NCBI GenBank assembly: GCA_963662175.1 | Contig: OY759222.1 | Span: forward strand, 15,448,222 to 15,512,221 | DNA length: 64,000 nt | From: Aradus depressus | Lineage: Eukaryota; Arthropoda; Insecta; Hemiptera; Aradidae | Reading direction: 5' to 3' | Shown here: positions 11,588-21,916 of the stretch, in pieces | Numbering within the stretch: the first letter of the stretch is position 1 | Layout of the letters: each line of letters starts with the position of its first letter | Program-made: the position numbers and the translations under genes | Notes under the pieces: model-generated | Database searches by the model: none | What the model was told of the DNA's origin: nothing | The model's input: only the letters and a program-made list of their open reading frames with translations

Positions 11588-14500
11588 GTATGTATTTTGT
11601 TTAAGAAGACTAAAATTTTGTAAAATCAAGCCTCAGTTTTATATGTATCTGAATTATTCAATCAAATTCAATGTGTATGGTGTGGCCTTATTAAACATTT
11701 AAGAACAATATAGAGTTGAAAGATGGGAAAATATGATTCCTATGAATCACTCAATAGTGAACTATTTTATTATAAATAACCCATTAAAATAAAAAAATAT
11801 CTGTATATCTCATTATATTATATTATTTATGAGAAGTGTTAATTTCAACAAATTATGAAGAGGAAGAAAGTAATTTAGTTGGCCCGGCATTCTAGTGCCT
11901 TTCACAAAAAAAAAAAAATGGAAAAACAAATTTTGAAAAATTGAAGTTAAGGGACCATGGTGGCCGTGCGGGCTAGAGCGTAGGGCTTTGGTCGCATGGT
12001 CTTATCATGGTTTGCGGGTTCGAATCCCGTCCGGGAGTGAGTTTTATTTCGTAGATAGAACTCCCTCCCGGGGCCATGGACGTCGCAAATAATTAGATAA
12101 CGCAGCGACGTGCTTAATATGCATCGAACATTTTTTTCATTTCAATTTTTAGTCACATTCATGCCTAAGAAAATGTTTGTGAAAAATACCTTTTAATCGA
12201 TGGTACGTAATTAAACTTGGGTAGATATAAACCTTAACACTGCCGGAGTAGAGTCGGGCTTATGTCCACCAAAATGCGCTCTGGTAGTAGGCGATATGAC
12301 CTCGAAGTTAAAGTCCGAGCATGAGTCACAATAACTAACTTGTTTAATGAACATCTGACATTATATTTTTGAAATTAAAATAAATGTTATTCTGGAACCC
12401 AGGTCCTCTAAGAATAATTACATACATGTTATATTTATTGATTTCTCTGAAAAACATTTTTAGATACTGATGGGGAATCGTTTTCGAAACATTTATAATT
12501 GCTAGATTGTAAATACAAAAAAAAATAAATAGGAGAATTATTAAATCAATGAAAATATATTTTACATAAATTCAGAATCTCCTTACAAAACCTCGAAAGT
12601 AATTTTAATTTATTAAAATGTATTCTATGGATTTAGGGACTAACATTTTAATGGTACCTATCCGTAGTGAGGCCGCTTATATACGGATGTCCTATTATAA
12701 ATATATAATTTTAGTAAATTTAGAAGGCAGTGGAAGTCTTGGGTCTAGAGGAACATGAACTGAATAACTTGACTAAGAGCCTGTGTATGTTACGGACTGT
12801 AAACACGCTAGCCCTTTCTTAATTTACATATAATACCATTTGTATAATTCAATTCATGTATGTTGTCGTTTTTTTTTTTTTTTCGTTTCTTGTTAAAATT
12901 TTATGATGTTGCCACTATCAGCATGACCTAAATTTTGTATACTTCTGAATTTTGCAAATCTAATGGTTCAAGATAATTTTTCTCATCGTTGAGAAGTATA
13001 AGCTTATTCACAATCGGTAAAAAAAAAGCCCATTAATAAATTTGATGACAGTGATGGAGAATGAAATAATAAAAGGGCGCCGGTAGCTCAGTGGTATGCG
13101 TGCTTATCTTCTGAGCTCAAGATCGTGGGATCGAAACCCGACCGAGGCCCTTAGTTTATTTTATCTGGGAGGTAAAATAAACTTAAGCACGCCGTTCTTC
13201 GGATGGGACGTTAAGCGATGGTCTCGAGCCTGTACGATGTCAGGTACTCGTTAAAAACCCCTGCGCTAAGTGAATAAAAATTTAGGGTAGGCAAAATTTA
13301 GGACTCCCTCAGTAGAGTCGGGCTCATGTCCACCAGAGTGACGAAAGAGCGCTCTGGTAGTAGGCGATATGACCTCGTTGTTAAAGCCCGGGCATGAGTC
13401 ATAAAACCTAACCGAAGTCCGCCCTAAAATTACAATTCGGATATTTAAATAATTACCGTTTTATCTTATATGCTGCTGGTAGCTCAGAAGTAACATGCTT
13501 GCCTGAAGAGAGTTCAAACCCGGCTGTAGCCCTTGTGTTTTTATCTGGGAGGTAACAAAACTTGAGCGCGCCATCCTTCGGAGGGGACTTTTAATAGCTG
13601 CCCCGAGCCTTTGCGATAGTCTCTACCCTAATTAAAGCTGGGTAGGCAACATTTAGGACCCCCAGAGTTGAGCTAACAAGGAAGGGATAAGATCACTGAA
13701 TGCTTAGGTCCTTAGGTGTATAGAACTCTGTATATCTATCTAGATGCTGAAATGTAATACGATGGAGTGAAAAAATAAATAAATAAATTGGCCAATACTT
13801 TCAATATGGAGTTGAAGCCATTACAACTTAGAGCTCCCAGAGACGACAAAGATAAGAGAAAGTGAGTCCAGGGTTATGGTAAGGAGGGACCTTAGGATAT
13901 GAGGTGCGCTGTCCTTATTTGTTTAAAGTGAACCAACAGTAACTTACATTTATTGCACAAAAAGGAGTTATTGTTTTTAAACTAATTTTGTGTTTCGTTG
14001 CAGTTCCGAAGGATGTAGCTGATATGCTGTATTCGCTGTGGTTGGGTACGGTGCTGTGCATGGCCTGCGCTATCCTCTTCTCAGCCACAGCCGCCATATT
14101 TGCTGTTATCAACACTGCCACCACTCCCATCTCCTCCATCACTGGGATACCTGGCCTCTATCTATGGAACACAATCGCCAGTAAGTTATTAGTCAATCTT
14201 TTTCATATTAAACTGATTTATTAATATTTTTATTTTCCCTGTTTTACAAAGTATGGAGGAAGTTATACAATTGGTCAGAAGTTTTTATGTTTTCCTTGAT
14301 TCCAAAAATTCATTTAAATTCCAGTCCTCCATCCACCAGAGACACACGAGATCGCGTCCTTCGGACCTCTTCATCCCCTTCCATCGCTCCTCTGCCTTCC
14401 ACATCTCGTTCCTTGTCCAGGCCTCCTCTCTCTACAACTCCCTGCCTCCCCCAATCCGTCACTCCCATGACTTCCTTCAAATCCTCACTATTCCAATTCC

Positions 14501-17500
14501 TCTTCACTAAACCCTTTGATTAGTTCTTCATCTCTCTATTTTCCTATTCTATAATTACACAGGCCTGCAAAATTCAAGTCATTAAAAACTTTTTTCAAAA
14601 TTTCTTCTGTCTGTACATATTTTTGGGGTGCTGAATCTTAAACAAATCTCAGTTTTTCTTTATCACATCAGATATTTTCACAATCCTCTCCTGTACTCTA
14701 AACCTGTTTTTTGATTCCGCTAAGTGATTAAGTTCCATAAAATTGAATAAAAATCCTTTGAAAACCAGTACTTTTATTAAATGTTTCTCATTTTTGCTTT
14801 TACTTATAAATGTTTACTCAATAGCCTTGAAGTCCCTTTTTCTCTTTGTCGTGAAGGACCGGACCGAGTGTAGCTCTTTCGCTTGTGTGTAATATTTCGG
14901 TTCTCTCTGTGTAGAGTGCAGCAGTATCATGTTAACGTTCCAGCGACCCTGGTAAACTTTTTCCATTTCCTTTATGTCTTCATGGAATCTTATAGAGATA
15001 ATTATCTCTAATTATTTAAGTTATTTACTTATCCTATTTTTTTTTATTCTATATTTTTCGATGAAAATTAATGCACAGTAATTAAAGTTCAATAGAAAAC
15101 ATATTATTCACAGTAATAAAATTAAAATTAAATTCAGAGTATTCAATTTTTAACACGGTTAAAAAAGTAAACGAATAGTAAAAAAAACGAAACTCTACTA
15201 GAATATTATTTAACGTTTGGTAACTAAAATGAACGCTTAGTAAAAAGGATATATTCACAGTAAATAAATTAAATATTAGTATAAAAATATTTAATGAATA
15301 GTAAAAAAAAATAAAGGCAGAGTAAAAAGTCTTAGATATTTTTTTATGCTCCCTCATAGGGTTTCTCTGTCTCAGGAGAACCTGGACTGTTTCACTAAAA
15401 GAACCGACGGGAGGGTCAACATTTTATTTCTCCAACTGGATTTACTCGGTAAACTGCAATTTTGTAGTGTGCATTTTAAATCTTAGTTTTTATTTTTTTT
15501 TTTTTTACTGTACACTCAAATTTTTTACCGAGGGTTCTGAAATTTCCTACTGCGCTAGCTATCCTGTTATCGGATTAACTTACTAGGCAAAACATTTCTA
15601 GTTATTGGGTTAACATTTTATTTAGAGTTTGCATTTTACTGTGCGTTTAAATACTAGCCTGTTTCTTTTATTTTTTCCCCTTATTTCCTAAATTCTATCA
15701 TAATAATATTATATCTATTTTACATATTTATGTACTTTTATCATGCATTTATTTATTTTATTAGTATTATTATTTTTCTTCACACTTTTTTGGTTTAGCT
15801 ACTACTTATTAAAATTAATTTTATTTCAATCCTTCCTTTATAGGTAACCATCATTCTATTATGCTCCATCAATTATAGGTAACCATCATTCTATTATGCT
15901 CCATCAATTATAGGTAACCATCATTCTATTATGCTCCATCAATTATAGGTAACCATCATTCTATTATGCTCCATCAATTATAGGTAACCATCATTCTATT
16001 ATGCTCCATCAATTATAGGTAACCATCATTCTATTATGCTCCATCAATTATAGGTAACCATCATTCTATTATGCTCCATCAATTTTTATTAATTTATTTT
16101 ATTTTTTCTTCATATTTTATAGATTTTTTATTTTAAGCAATCTTCTGTTTGTATAGATAGATACTTTTATTTCTTTATAACTAAGCGGTTCATTGTCATT
16201 TTTTATTTATCTATATTTATCAAGTTTTTCTCCACTGTAGCACTAATTTATTTATTTTTGTACGTAATTTGACTCTATTTGTATTTATTCTTAGGGGACC
16301 TTGGTCCCAGAATAATTTTTTTTTTTTTTTTCATTTCATTTCAAAAATTAAAAACAATTCCTGTGTGTCTGAAAGTACTTGAGTACTTTCAATAAAAAAA
16401 AATTTGTTTTCTAAGATGTGTTTGTTATGGATTGCAGTTGTGTTGGAGGGAGGAGCGGTGGGCCTCTGGACAGGTCAGTTCTTCAAGAGACTGAGGTACA
16501 ACGTGATGAGTGTAGAAGATATGGCGGACCTAGCCTGGACCTCGGAGGGTCGCACCTACCTTGGATACTCCTTCTGGTGAGTTCCACCGGGCGCTGGTGG
16601 CACAGAGTCAGCTAGCTAGCTTGCTTATTGAGCTCAAAATCATGGGTTCGTAACCCGGCCGAGGCTCTTAGGTTTTTTTTATCTGAGAGTTGAAGAAGAT
16701 TATTCGACACACTATATATGTATATATATTTTTGGAACTTAAGCACATATGAATTAAACGTAAGCACGTAGAAAATTAACTTAAGCAAGCCCCTTCGGAT
16801 GAGACATTGAGTGATGGTCCCGAGCCTGTACGATGTCAGATACTCGTTAAAGACCCATATCCCAGGTGAATAAAAATTTAGGCTAGGCAAAATTTAGGAC
16901 TACATAGTAGCATGGCCCCCACATTCGATTGCGGGCCCTGTAACCAGGATCAGGGTCGGGCCCCCCATCTCATAGTCATGTGCTATATTATAATTACATG
17001 GTTATTTTTTAACCCTTTTACAATTTTATTTAAACTAAAAATATATTGTAAGGTATAATTAATGTTACAATATCAGTTAGATTTTAAAACCAAACTTTAT
17101 TGATTATATTATTTCACACATCAATTGCTACCGTGATTATATCATTTACTTTTATTTTACTGAAATTAACGTTTAAATTTCTTTGACTCACTAACATTAA
17201 AATAAAAATTGACAACAACTAGTATTACGATCTAAAAAAAATAACATTAAGAGCTCTAAAAATTACGATGTTTGTGTGTGTTTAATACACTGGCTACAAC
17301 AAAAGCTTACTTATAGCCTAACTGCCCTAAATTATCATAGCTTTCCTAGCTTTCTTTTGACTAAATTTATCAATTATATATTTTGCCTTTTTAAGCTATG
17401 ATCCCTTGCAAAATCTACTAAAATAAAAAGGACCGGACCCGGACCCCCTTGGGCCCGGGCTCTGCAACCAAAGTTGCACCAGCCCCACCCTTGTGGGGGC

Positions 17501-17994
17501 CATGCATAGTAGAGTTGGGCTCATGTCTGTATTAGGATATGATCTCGTAGTTATAGCCCGGACATGAGTCACAATATAAGAAAGAGACTACAGGAAATAC
17601 CTGGCTCTATTATCAAAATTCACAGTGTATATATAAGCTCCTCTGCTTAAAATATGGTTTCGCCCAGTTGTATATGTCTTGAAATTTTCAGTTGTTACCA
17701 ACCCAGAGTATACGTATAAATAAAAAGCTGTGCGTTTGGCTGAAAAACGTCGACATAAAAAGGTTTTGGCTTGTTTTCGTCATATACTCGAGAAAAATCT
17801 TTATAAATGAAGAGTAGAGTTTAATATTGATTTTATTATTATATTTTTTTTTTTTCAGGTTGGTGGTGGCATCTGTGATAGTTCATTTGATTAATATTAT
17901 ATTTATTTATTCCGGGACGAAAGAACTGAGACAGAAGAAAAATGTGAAGCCGATCATTGAAGAGAAGAGCAATGGAGCTATCATGTTGTACTAA
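11371..17994 (+). CDS. Clrn: clarin, complete four-exon gene
   Basis: Joining 11371-11587, 14004-14180, 16438-16576 and 17859-17994 gives a 222-aa protein; all junctions are GT-AG and in phase. Clarins are four-pass membrane proteins; human clarin-1 is 232 aa and is mutated in Usher syndrome type 3. Hydrophobic segments lie near residues 8-28, 80-108, 121-143 and 172-196. The first extracellular loop has FGLFRGE (51-57) and an N-glycosylation sequon at N59-L-T, like the YGLFHGE loop of human clarin-1. PGLYLWN (122-128) matches the GLYL of human TM3. The tail is basic and ends IMLY. Introns carry SINEs, a LINE tail and a 35-bp tandem array. Family assignment is from recalled similarity and topology, without a search. 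Confidence 0.85.
11945..12140 (+). repeat. second tRNA-derived SINE-like element, single copy
   Basis: Has a B-box GGTTCGAATCC and an A-box-like TGGCCGTGCGGGCTAGAG. The rest differs from the main family (ACTCCCTCCCGGGGCCATGG). It does not fold as a clean tRNA, and it lies in clarin intron 1. Confidence 0.55.
12236..12345 (+). repeat. SINE 3' fragment in clarin intron 1
   Basis: Matches from AGTAGAGTCGGGCTTATGTC to GAGTCACAATAACTAACT. Confidence 0.65.
12456..12510 (+). ncRNA. hammerhead-like motif, degenerate
   Basis: CTGATG (12467-12472), a weak GAA/TTC stem and CGAAACA, followed by TTATAATTGCTAG as in the 60.86-kb copy. Confidence 0.3.
13077..13412 (+). repeat. tRNA-derived SINE, full-length reference copy
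   Basis: About 335 bp: 5' GGGCGCCGGTAGCTCAGTGG with A-box, a B-box GGGATCGAAACCC, then a body (ATCTGGGAGGTAAAATAAAC, GGATGGGACGTTAAGCGATG) and a 3' end ATGAGTCATAAAACCTAACC. RNA polymerase III boxes and tRNA-like head make this a SINE, not a tRNA gene. It lies in clarin intron 1. Confidence 0.85.
13470..13675 (+). repeat. diverged SINE copy
   Basis: Retains GGTAGCTCAGAAG, GAGTTCAAACCCGGC and TTATCTGGGAGGTAACAAAA with many changes; an older copy 60 bp after the reference copy. Confidence 0.65.
14004..14180 (+). CDS. Clrn: clarin exon 2: TM2 and start of TM3
   Basis: This exon is flanked by GTTGCAG and GTAAGT. It encodes VPKDVADMLYSLW, a long hydrophobic TM2, and PGLYLWNTIA at the start of TM3. 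Its third-position GC is clearly higher than that of the surrounding intron. Confidence 0.85.
14300..14525 (+). pseudogene. LINE reverse-transcriptase C-terminal fragment
   Basis: Frame-shifted remnant with FHRSSAFHISFLVQASSLYN, SLPPPIRHSHDF and, in the next frame, TSFKSSLFQFLF. This recalls the FxxRTxxxxxSFxxRxxxLWNSLPxxI tail of non-LTR polymerases. It lies in clarin intron 2, joined to a dispersed-repeat start at 14236. Confidence 0.55.
15841..16085 (+). repeat. tandem array, seven perfect 35-bp units
   Basis: The unit starts TAGGTAACCATCATTCTATT. Copies begin at 15841, 15876, 15911, 15946, 15981, 16016 and 16051, identical apart from the final base. It lies in clarin intron 2. Confidence 0.95.
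16438..16576 (+). CDS. Clrn: clarin exon 3: TM3 end and second loop
   Basis: This exon follows ATTGCAG and ends before GTGAGT in phase 2. It encodes IVLEGGAVGLWTGQFF and a polar stretch reaching TYLGYSFW at the start of TM4. A SINE starts about 10 bp after the donor. Confidence 0.85.
16586..17577 (+). repeat. SINE interrupted by a hAT-type MITE
   Basis: SINE sequence runs 16586-16902 and resumes at 17505-17577; the gap is a 594-bp insertion with its own duplication. The SINE starts about 10 bp after the clarin exon 3 donor. Confidence 0.8.
16911..17504. mobile_element. hAT-type MITE nested in the SINE
   Basis: 594-bp element with perfect 13-bp terminal inverted repeats (CATGGCCCCCACA) and a perfect 8-bp target-site duplication CATAGTAG at 16903-16910 and 17505-17512. 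The 8-bp duplication is typical of the hAT superfamily. GC-rich ends flank an AT-rich core with no transposase ORF. Confidence 0.88.
17859..17994 (+). CDS. Clrn: clarin exon 4: TM4 and C-terminal tail
   Basis: This exon follows a long T-tract ending in CAG. It encodes LVVASVIVHLINIIFIYSG, which completes TM4, then a lysine-rich tail and TAA at 17992-17994. No AATAAA lies close by; the nearest seen is at 18504. Confidence 0.85.
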
Positions 17995-18906
17995 CTCAAG
18001 ATATAACTAACAACACTCAAATATTTATATTTTATATACTGTACATAGAAATATATTTTAATACATTCTTTTTTATACACTTTTAATATATAAAATTGTG
18101 TTATCTTTTTAAAATAATCCTAATTAATCTCATCTAGATTTTTTTTTTTTTTTTAATCTGTGTGTAGAATGCATTTAACTTCAAACTAAAGACATAAGAC
18201 AGTTTTTCTAAATGAACGAGATTTATGGGCGTTATATTGACTGGAGGAAAACAGTCACGGACCATGAGTTGTGTCAAGGGGGTGTGGGTGAAATCATCTC
18301 TCAGTCCATAGGGGCCAACACGACAAAGCGATTTTTTTTTTTTTTTTTTTTTTTTGACGGCTTCATGGACGAAGCATATCAGCCATGACTCCAATTTTGA
18401 AGGGGGTACCATAAGAGATCGGGAGATGAGGAGCCCGAGGAGGAACCAGGGGCCGAAAAGTGGGCAGGGAAATTTAAAACTATATTAAAATATTGTTACT
18501 GTTAATAAATTTGTATAAGACATCAAATATGAGAGGGATTTTAGAATATCTTAAAAGTTGTTGCAAACCAATGGGTAAGGGTAAATTATTGCCAACAATA
18601 ACTTCGAAATGAAGTCACGGGAGCTGATGATGAGGGCAAGCGAGGATGACATGATTAGAATCAGCTGTATTTTGAGGATCACAGGTACAACTTGGTGAAT
18701 CCAAGAGATGGATGGATCCAAAGCGAGTTAAATAATAATATTTATTTCCTTTAAATCATAACATAATAAATAGGATACATCAAGATACTTAATGAATTAG
18801 ATACATAAACAGTTGTTAGATCTTGGAGTCGGACCATATGATCCGAAATAAATAATAGAAAATATATGAGTATAATAAATAGACAACAGTTTTTGATTAT
18901 AACTTA

Positions 18907-19247
18907 GGTTAGGTTTTATGACTCATGCCCGGGCTTTAACTACGAGGTCATATCGCCTACTACCAGAGCGCTCTTTCGTCACTCTGGTGGACATGAGCCC
19001 GACTCTACTGTGGGAGTCCTAAATTTTGCCTACCCTAAATTTTTATTCATCTAGGGTAGGGGTCTTTAACGAGTACCTGACATCAGTACAGGCTCGGGAC
19101 CATCGCTTAACGTCCCATCCGAAGGACGGCGTGCTTAAGTTTATTTTACCTCCCAGATAAAATAAACTAAGGGCCTCGGTCGGGCTACGAACCCACAACC
19201 TTGAGCTCAGAAGTCAAGCACGCATACCACTGAGCTACCGGCGCCCC
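18907..19247 (-). repeat. intact SINE with target-site duplication
   Basis: A 341-bp full-length minus-strand copy bounded by TGATTATAACTTA at 18894-18906 and 19248-19260. The 13-bp duplication indicates LINE-type retrotransposition. The body is close to the reference copy. Confidence 0.88.
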
Positions 19248-20574
19248 TGATTATAACTTAAATTATAACTATTTTTTTAAATAATTTTTCCAGAACATTT
19301 TCTTTTTTTCAGGACGTTCTTACGTCTCAGGTCACAATGTACGAATAAAGAAGAAAAAAATAACCAAGGATAAAATAAATAAATGAACCATTACAAATAA
19401 AATAAGTGAGTAAATAATGAAAATATTGAACAAAAGATAATTTCGACAGACTAATAGGAATATATTTTTTTTAAAGATATTTAATAACTTAATGAGTTAT
19501 ACATTTTTCAAAATGAGCGAATTAAAGAAAAGTATATAATTTTTGTCCGCCCAAAAATTACAAATTCATACTAAGTTACGATTACAAAAAAAAAAAAATA
19601 CTCCCATTGGTCTCAATTTTTTGGTTAAAAAACTTTTATCTTCTTTTCTAGGAAAATATGTTTTATGAAACTTTTGAATGGAGTTATAGCGCGAATCGAC
19701 AGATATATTTATACGTATACAGAGAAATAGATATAAATACAAAAACCATTTTGAAGTAGTTTCAATATTTCTCATGAATAAGGTGAGCGGATAAGCTGAG
19801 TTCTATAAAAATCCGATAATAGAATATTGTGCTAAAAAGTAAAAGTGTTCTTAATATAAAACTCTGGTTCATTATTAAACAATCTAAAATAAGGACAGAA
19901 AAAAAAAAAGTTATTGGCTCAAAGGAACTAGACATTAATGTGTTATGAATGGCGGATCTAAAAATAGGTTGCCATTCCGAAAGAATTTGGGCTCAAGCTG
20001 ATAGAACAAGACGAATGTTAAAGACTAGTGATGCTTTCTGTGAAGTAACATGAGAACTACATTAATAAGACTAGCTGTTGTGCTGACATCTATTGAGTGA
20101 TGTGTCAAAAACAAATCAGGAGGTCATTTTTCCCTACTTTCTTTGAAAGAATTAGTTACGCCATAGAACTTTGGAAATTGGAACATCTTACAATTAGGGA
20201 AAATGGTTTTCTTATTTTAGTGGAATTTATAATGGTAATAGACACAAGCGCCAGCAGATAGCAGCAATGTCTAGAGAAATTAATCAATACTTCAATAGTT
20301 CTGTTGTGATTTTGGCTCTATAAGAACGTTAAGACAGTACTGGCTTTTTTCAGGTGTACTATCTTGAATTATTTTATAATTTAAGTATTTAGGATGTGTA
20401 ATGATTTTCATTTATTTTAGTATAAGGAACCAATTCATTTTCATGGTCTGAAGGTTATAACAGAACAGGTTGTAAATATTTCCTTGGATACAGAAGTATA
20501 TAGATAAGAAATACCCGGTTAGCTGTTCTGTACACCTAGGGACCTAAGCATTCAATGCTTATATCCATTCCCTG

Positions 20575-20690
20575 AAAGCTCAACTGCAGTCCTAAATTTT
20601 GCCTACCCTTTAATTAGGCTAGGGGTCTTTAATAAGTACCTGAAGATACATGCTCGGTAACGCCATTCAACGTTCCCTCCTTAAAGAACA
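20575..20690 (-). repeat. SINE body fragment
   Basis: Diverged body segment (CAGTCCTAAATTTTGCCTAC) without head. Confidence 0.55.
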
Positions 20691-21257
20691 CTTTTAATTA
20701 TATATATACTATGTGCTTTATTAGAATTTTTTTACCGCATTATTATTACTATTTATTTGTTTTAAGTTTATGTTTAAACCCAAAAAAATTCACAGTTAGA
20801 ATTTTCCGTTGAGGTAGTACTTCCTTTTTCTGTGGGGCTTTCCTCATGAGACTCAGCCTCAGAATTGCATAAATATGCCAACCTCGCGAACTCAAATGTT
20901 ACTGTAGAACTTTGTGCTGACGATGGCATACGACGAAATCTTATGTATATTTTTTGTGTATGATTAGATAAATAAGATCAAAGTTAAGCTATTTCTTTGC
21001 ATTTATTTGTTTTTAGTTAGATTATTATTGAATATCCGAAATCAATATCGAAGGTGGACTCTAAAAAGATATTTAAGGATTTAAAATCTCAAAATTGTAT
21101 ACCATGGTGGGTATGAAAAAACGAAAAATATAAAAAAATAAATAAATAAAGCCCCTACAATTAGGATGTGCTACTATTCCGCAATGCAAGGCTTCATGGC
21201 GAACTTGAAAATATGACATTTCGTTCATTTTCAAATTCGCACATATTTTTAAGTTCA

Positions 21258-21440
21258 GGGTCTCATCGCCTACTACCAGAGCGTTCTTTTGTCGCTCTGG
21301 TGAACCTGATCTCGACTTTACTGTTAGAGTCGTAAATTTTGCATACCCAGGTTTAGTTATCTAGAGTAGGGGTCTCTAAAGAACACCTCACATCGTACAG
21401 GCTCCGGGACCTTCTCTCGCTTGCTCAAGTCCCGGTTGTG
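21258..21440 (-). repeat. SINE body fragment
   Basis: Matches from the CATCGCCTACTACCAGAGCG end to GTACAGGCTCCGGGACC. Confidence 0.6.
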
Positions 21441-21489
21441 AAGGTAGGCAAGAACGCTAACTATATATATATGGTATTTTTTATTTTTT

Positions 21490-21730
21490 TATTTTATTTG
21501 GGAGGTAAAATAAACTTGAGCACGCCGTCCTTCGGATGGGACGTTAAGCGATCGTCCCGAGTACGTATGATGTCAGGTACTCGTTAAAGACTCCTGCCCT
21601 TAGTGAATAAGAATTTAGGGTAAGCAAAATTTAAGACTCCCACAGTAGAGTCGGGCTCATGTCCACCAGAGTGACGAAAGAGCACTCCGGTAGTAGGCGA
21701 TATGACCTCGAAGTTATAATAACTAACTGG
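21490..21730 (+). repeat. SINE body and 3' end, next to CMAS exon 1
   Basis: From TATTTGGGAGGTAAAATAAA to TAATAACTAACT. It ends about 26 bp before the acceptor of CMAS coding exon 1. Confidence 0.75.
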
Positions 21731-21758
21731 TATATTTTATTCTCCTGTTTTTCTAGAT

Positions 21759-21805
21759 ATGAAATAATGCTCATCAGTGGAAGTTATGAAAAATACGAGC
21801 GGTAG
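21759..21805 (+). promoter_or_regulatory. two upstream ORFs before the CMAS start
   Basis: ATG-AAA-TAA at 21759-21767 shares its last base with a second ATG. That second ORF has 12 codons plus TAG, runs 21767-21805, and overlaps the CMAS ATG at 21786 in another frame. Both lie in the inferred 5' leader. Confidence 0.4.
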
Positions 21806-21916
21806 ATTTATTATATGGCTGGCATTCATCTTTTTTATTTTGACAATTTGTTCCATTTATTTCACACATTTATTTGACATTGTTCCGGAGCCGCATTTGA
21901 CCTACGTACACAGCCA
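21786..21916 (+). CDS. Cmas: CMAS exon 1: signal anchor
   Basis: The ATG at 21786 begins MKNTSGR, followed by about 20 hydrophobic residues (FIIWLAFIFFILTICSIYF) and a stalk, VPEPHLTYVHS. The donor is GTAAGT in phase 2. A good acceptor (TTTTTCTAG) ends at 21756, so a noncoding 5' exon is likely. Two short upstream ORFs precede the start. Confidence 0.82.

Larger units (their letters stand above)
18000..21756. other. intergenic DNA between clarin and CMAS
   Basis: Contains T-tracts, an intact SINE at 18907-19247, more SINE pieces and no coding exon. A GC-richer patch at about 18240-18480 looks like decayed transposon 3' sequence but could not be classified. Confidence 0.4.

Noticed and set aside
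11945..12030. Second tRNA gene candidate
   Set aside because: The boxes are present but the acceptor stem does not close and the sequence continues into SINE-like DNA.
13077..13155. tRNA gene from A-box and B-box matches
   Set aside because: The head is followed by the shared SINE body and recurs in many decayed copies; it is a tRNA-derived SINE.
15841..16085. CRISPR array
   Set aside because: Units are directly adjacent with no variable spacers, in an animal intron.
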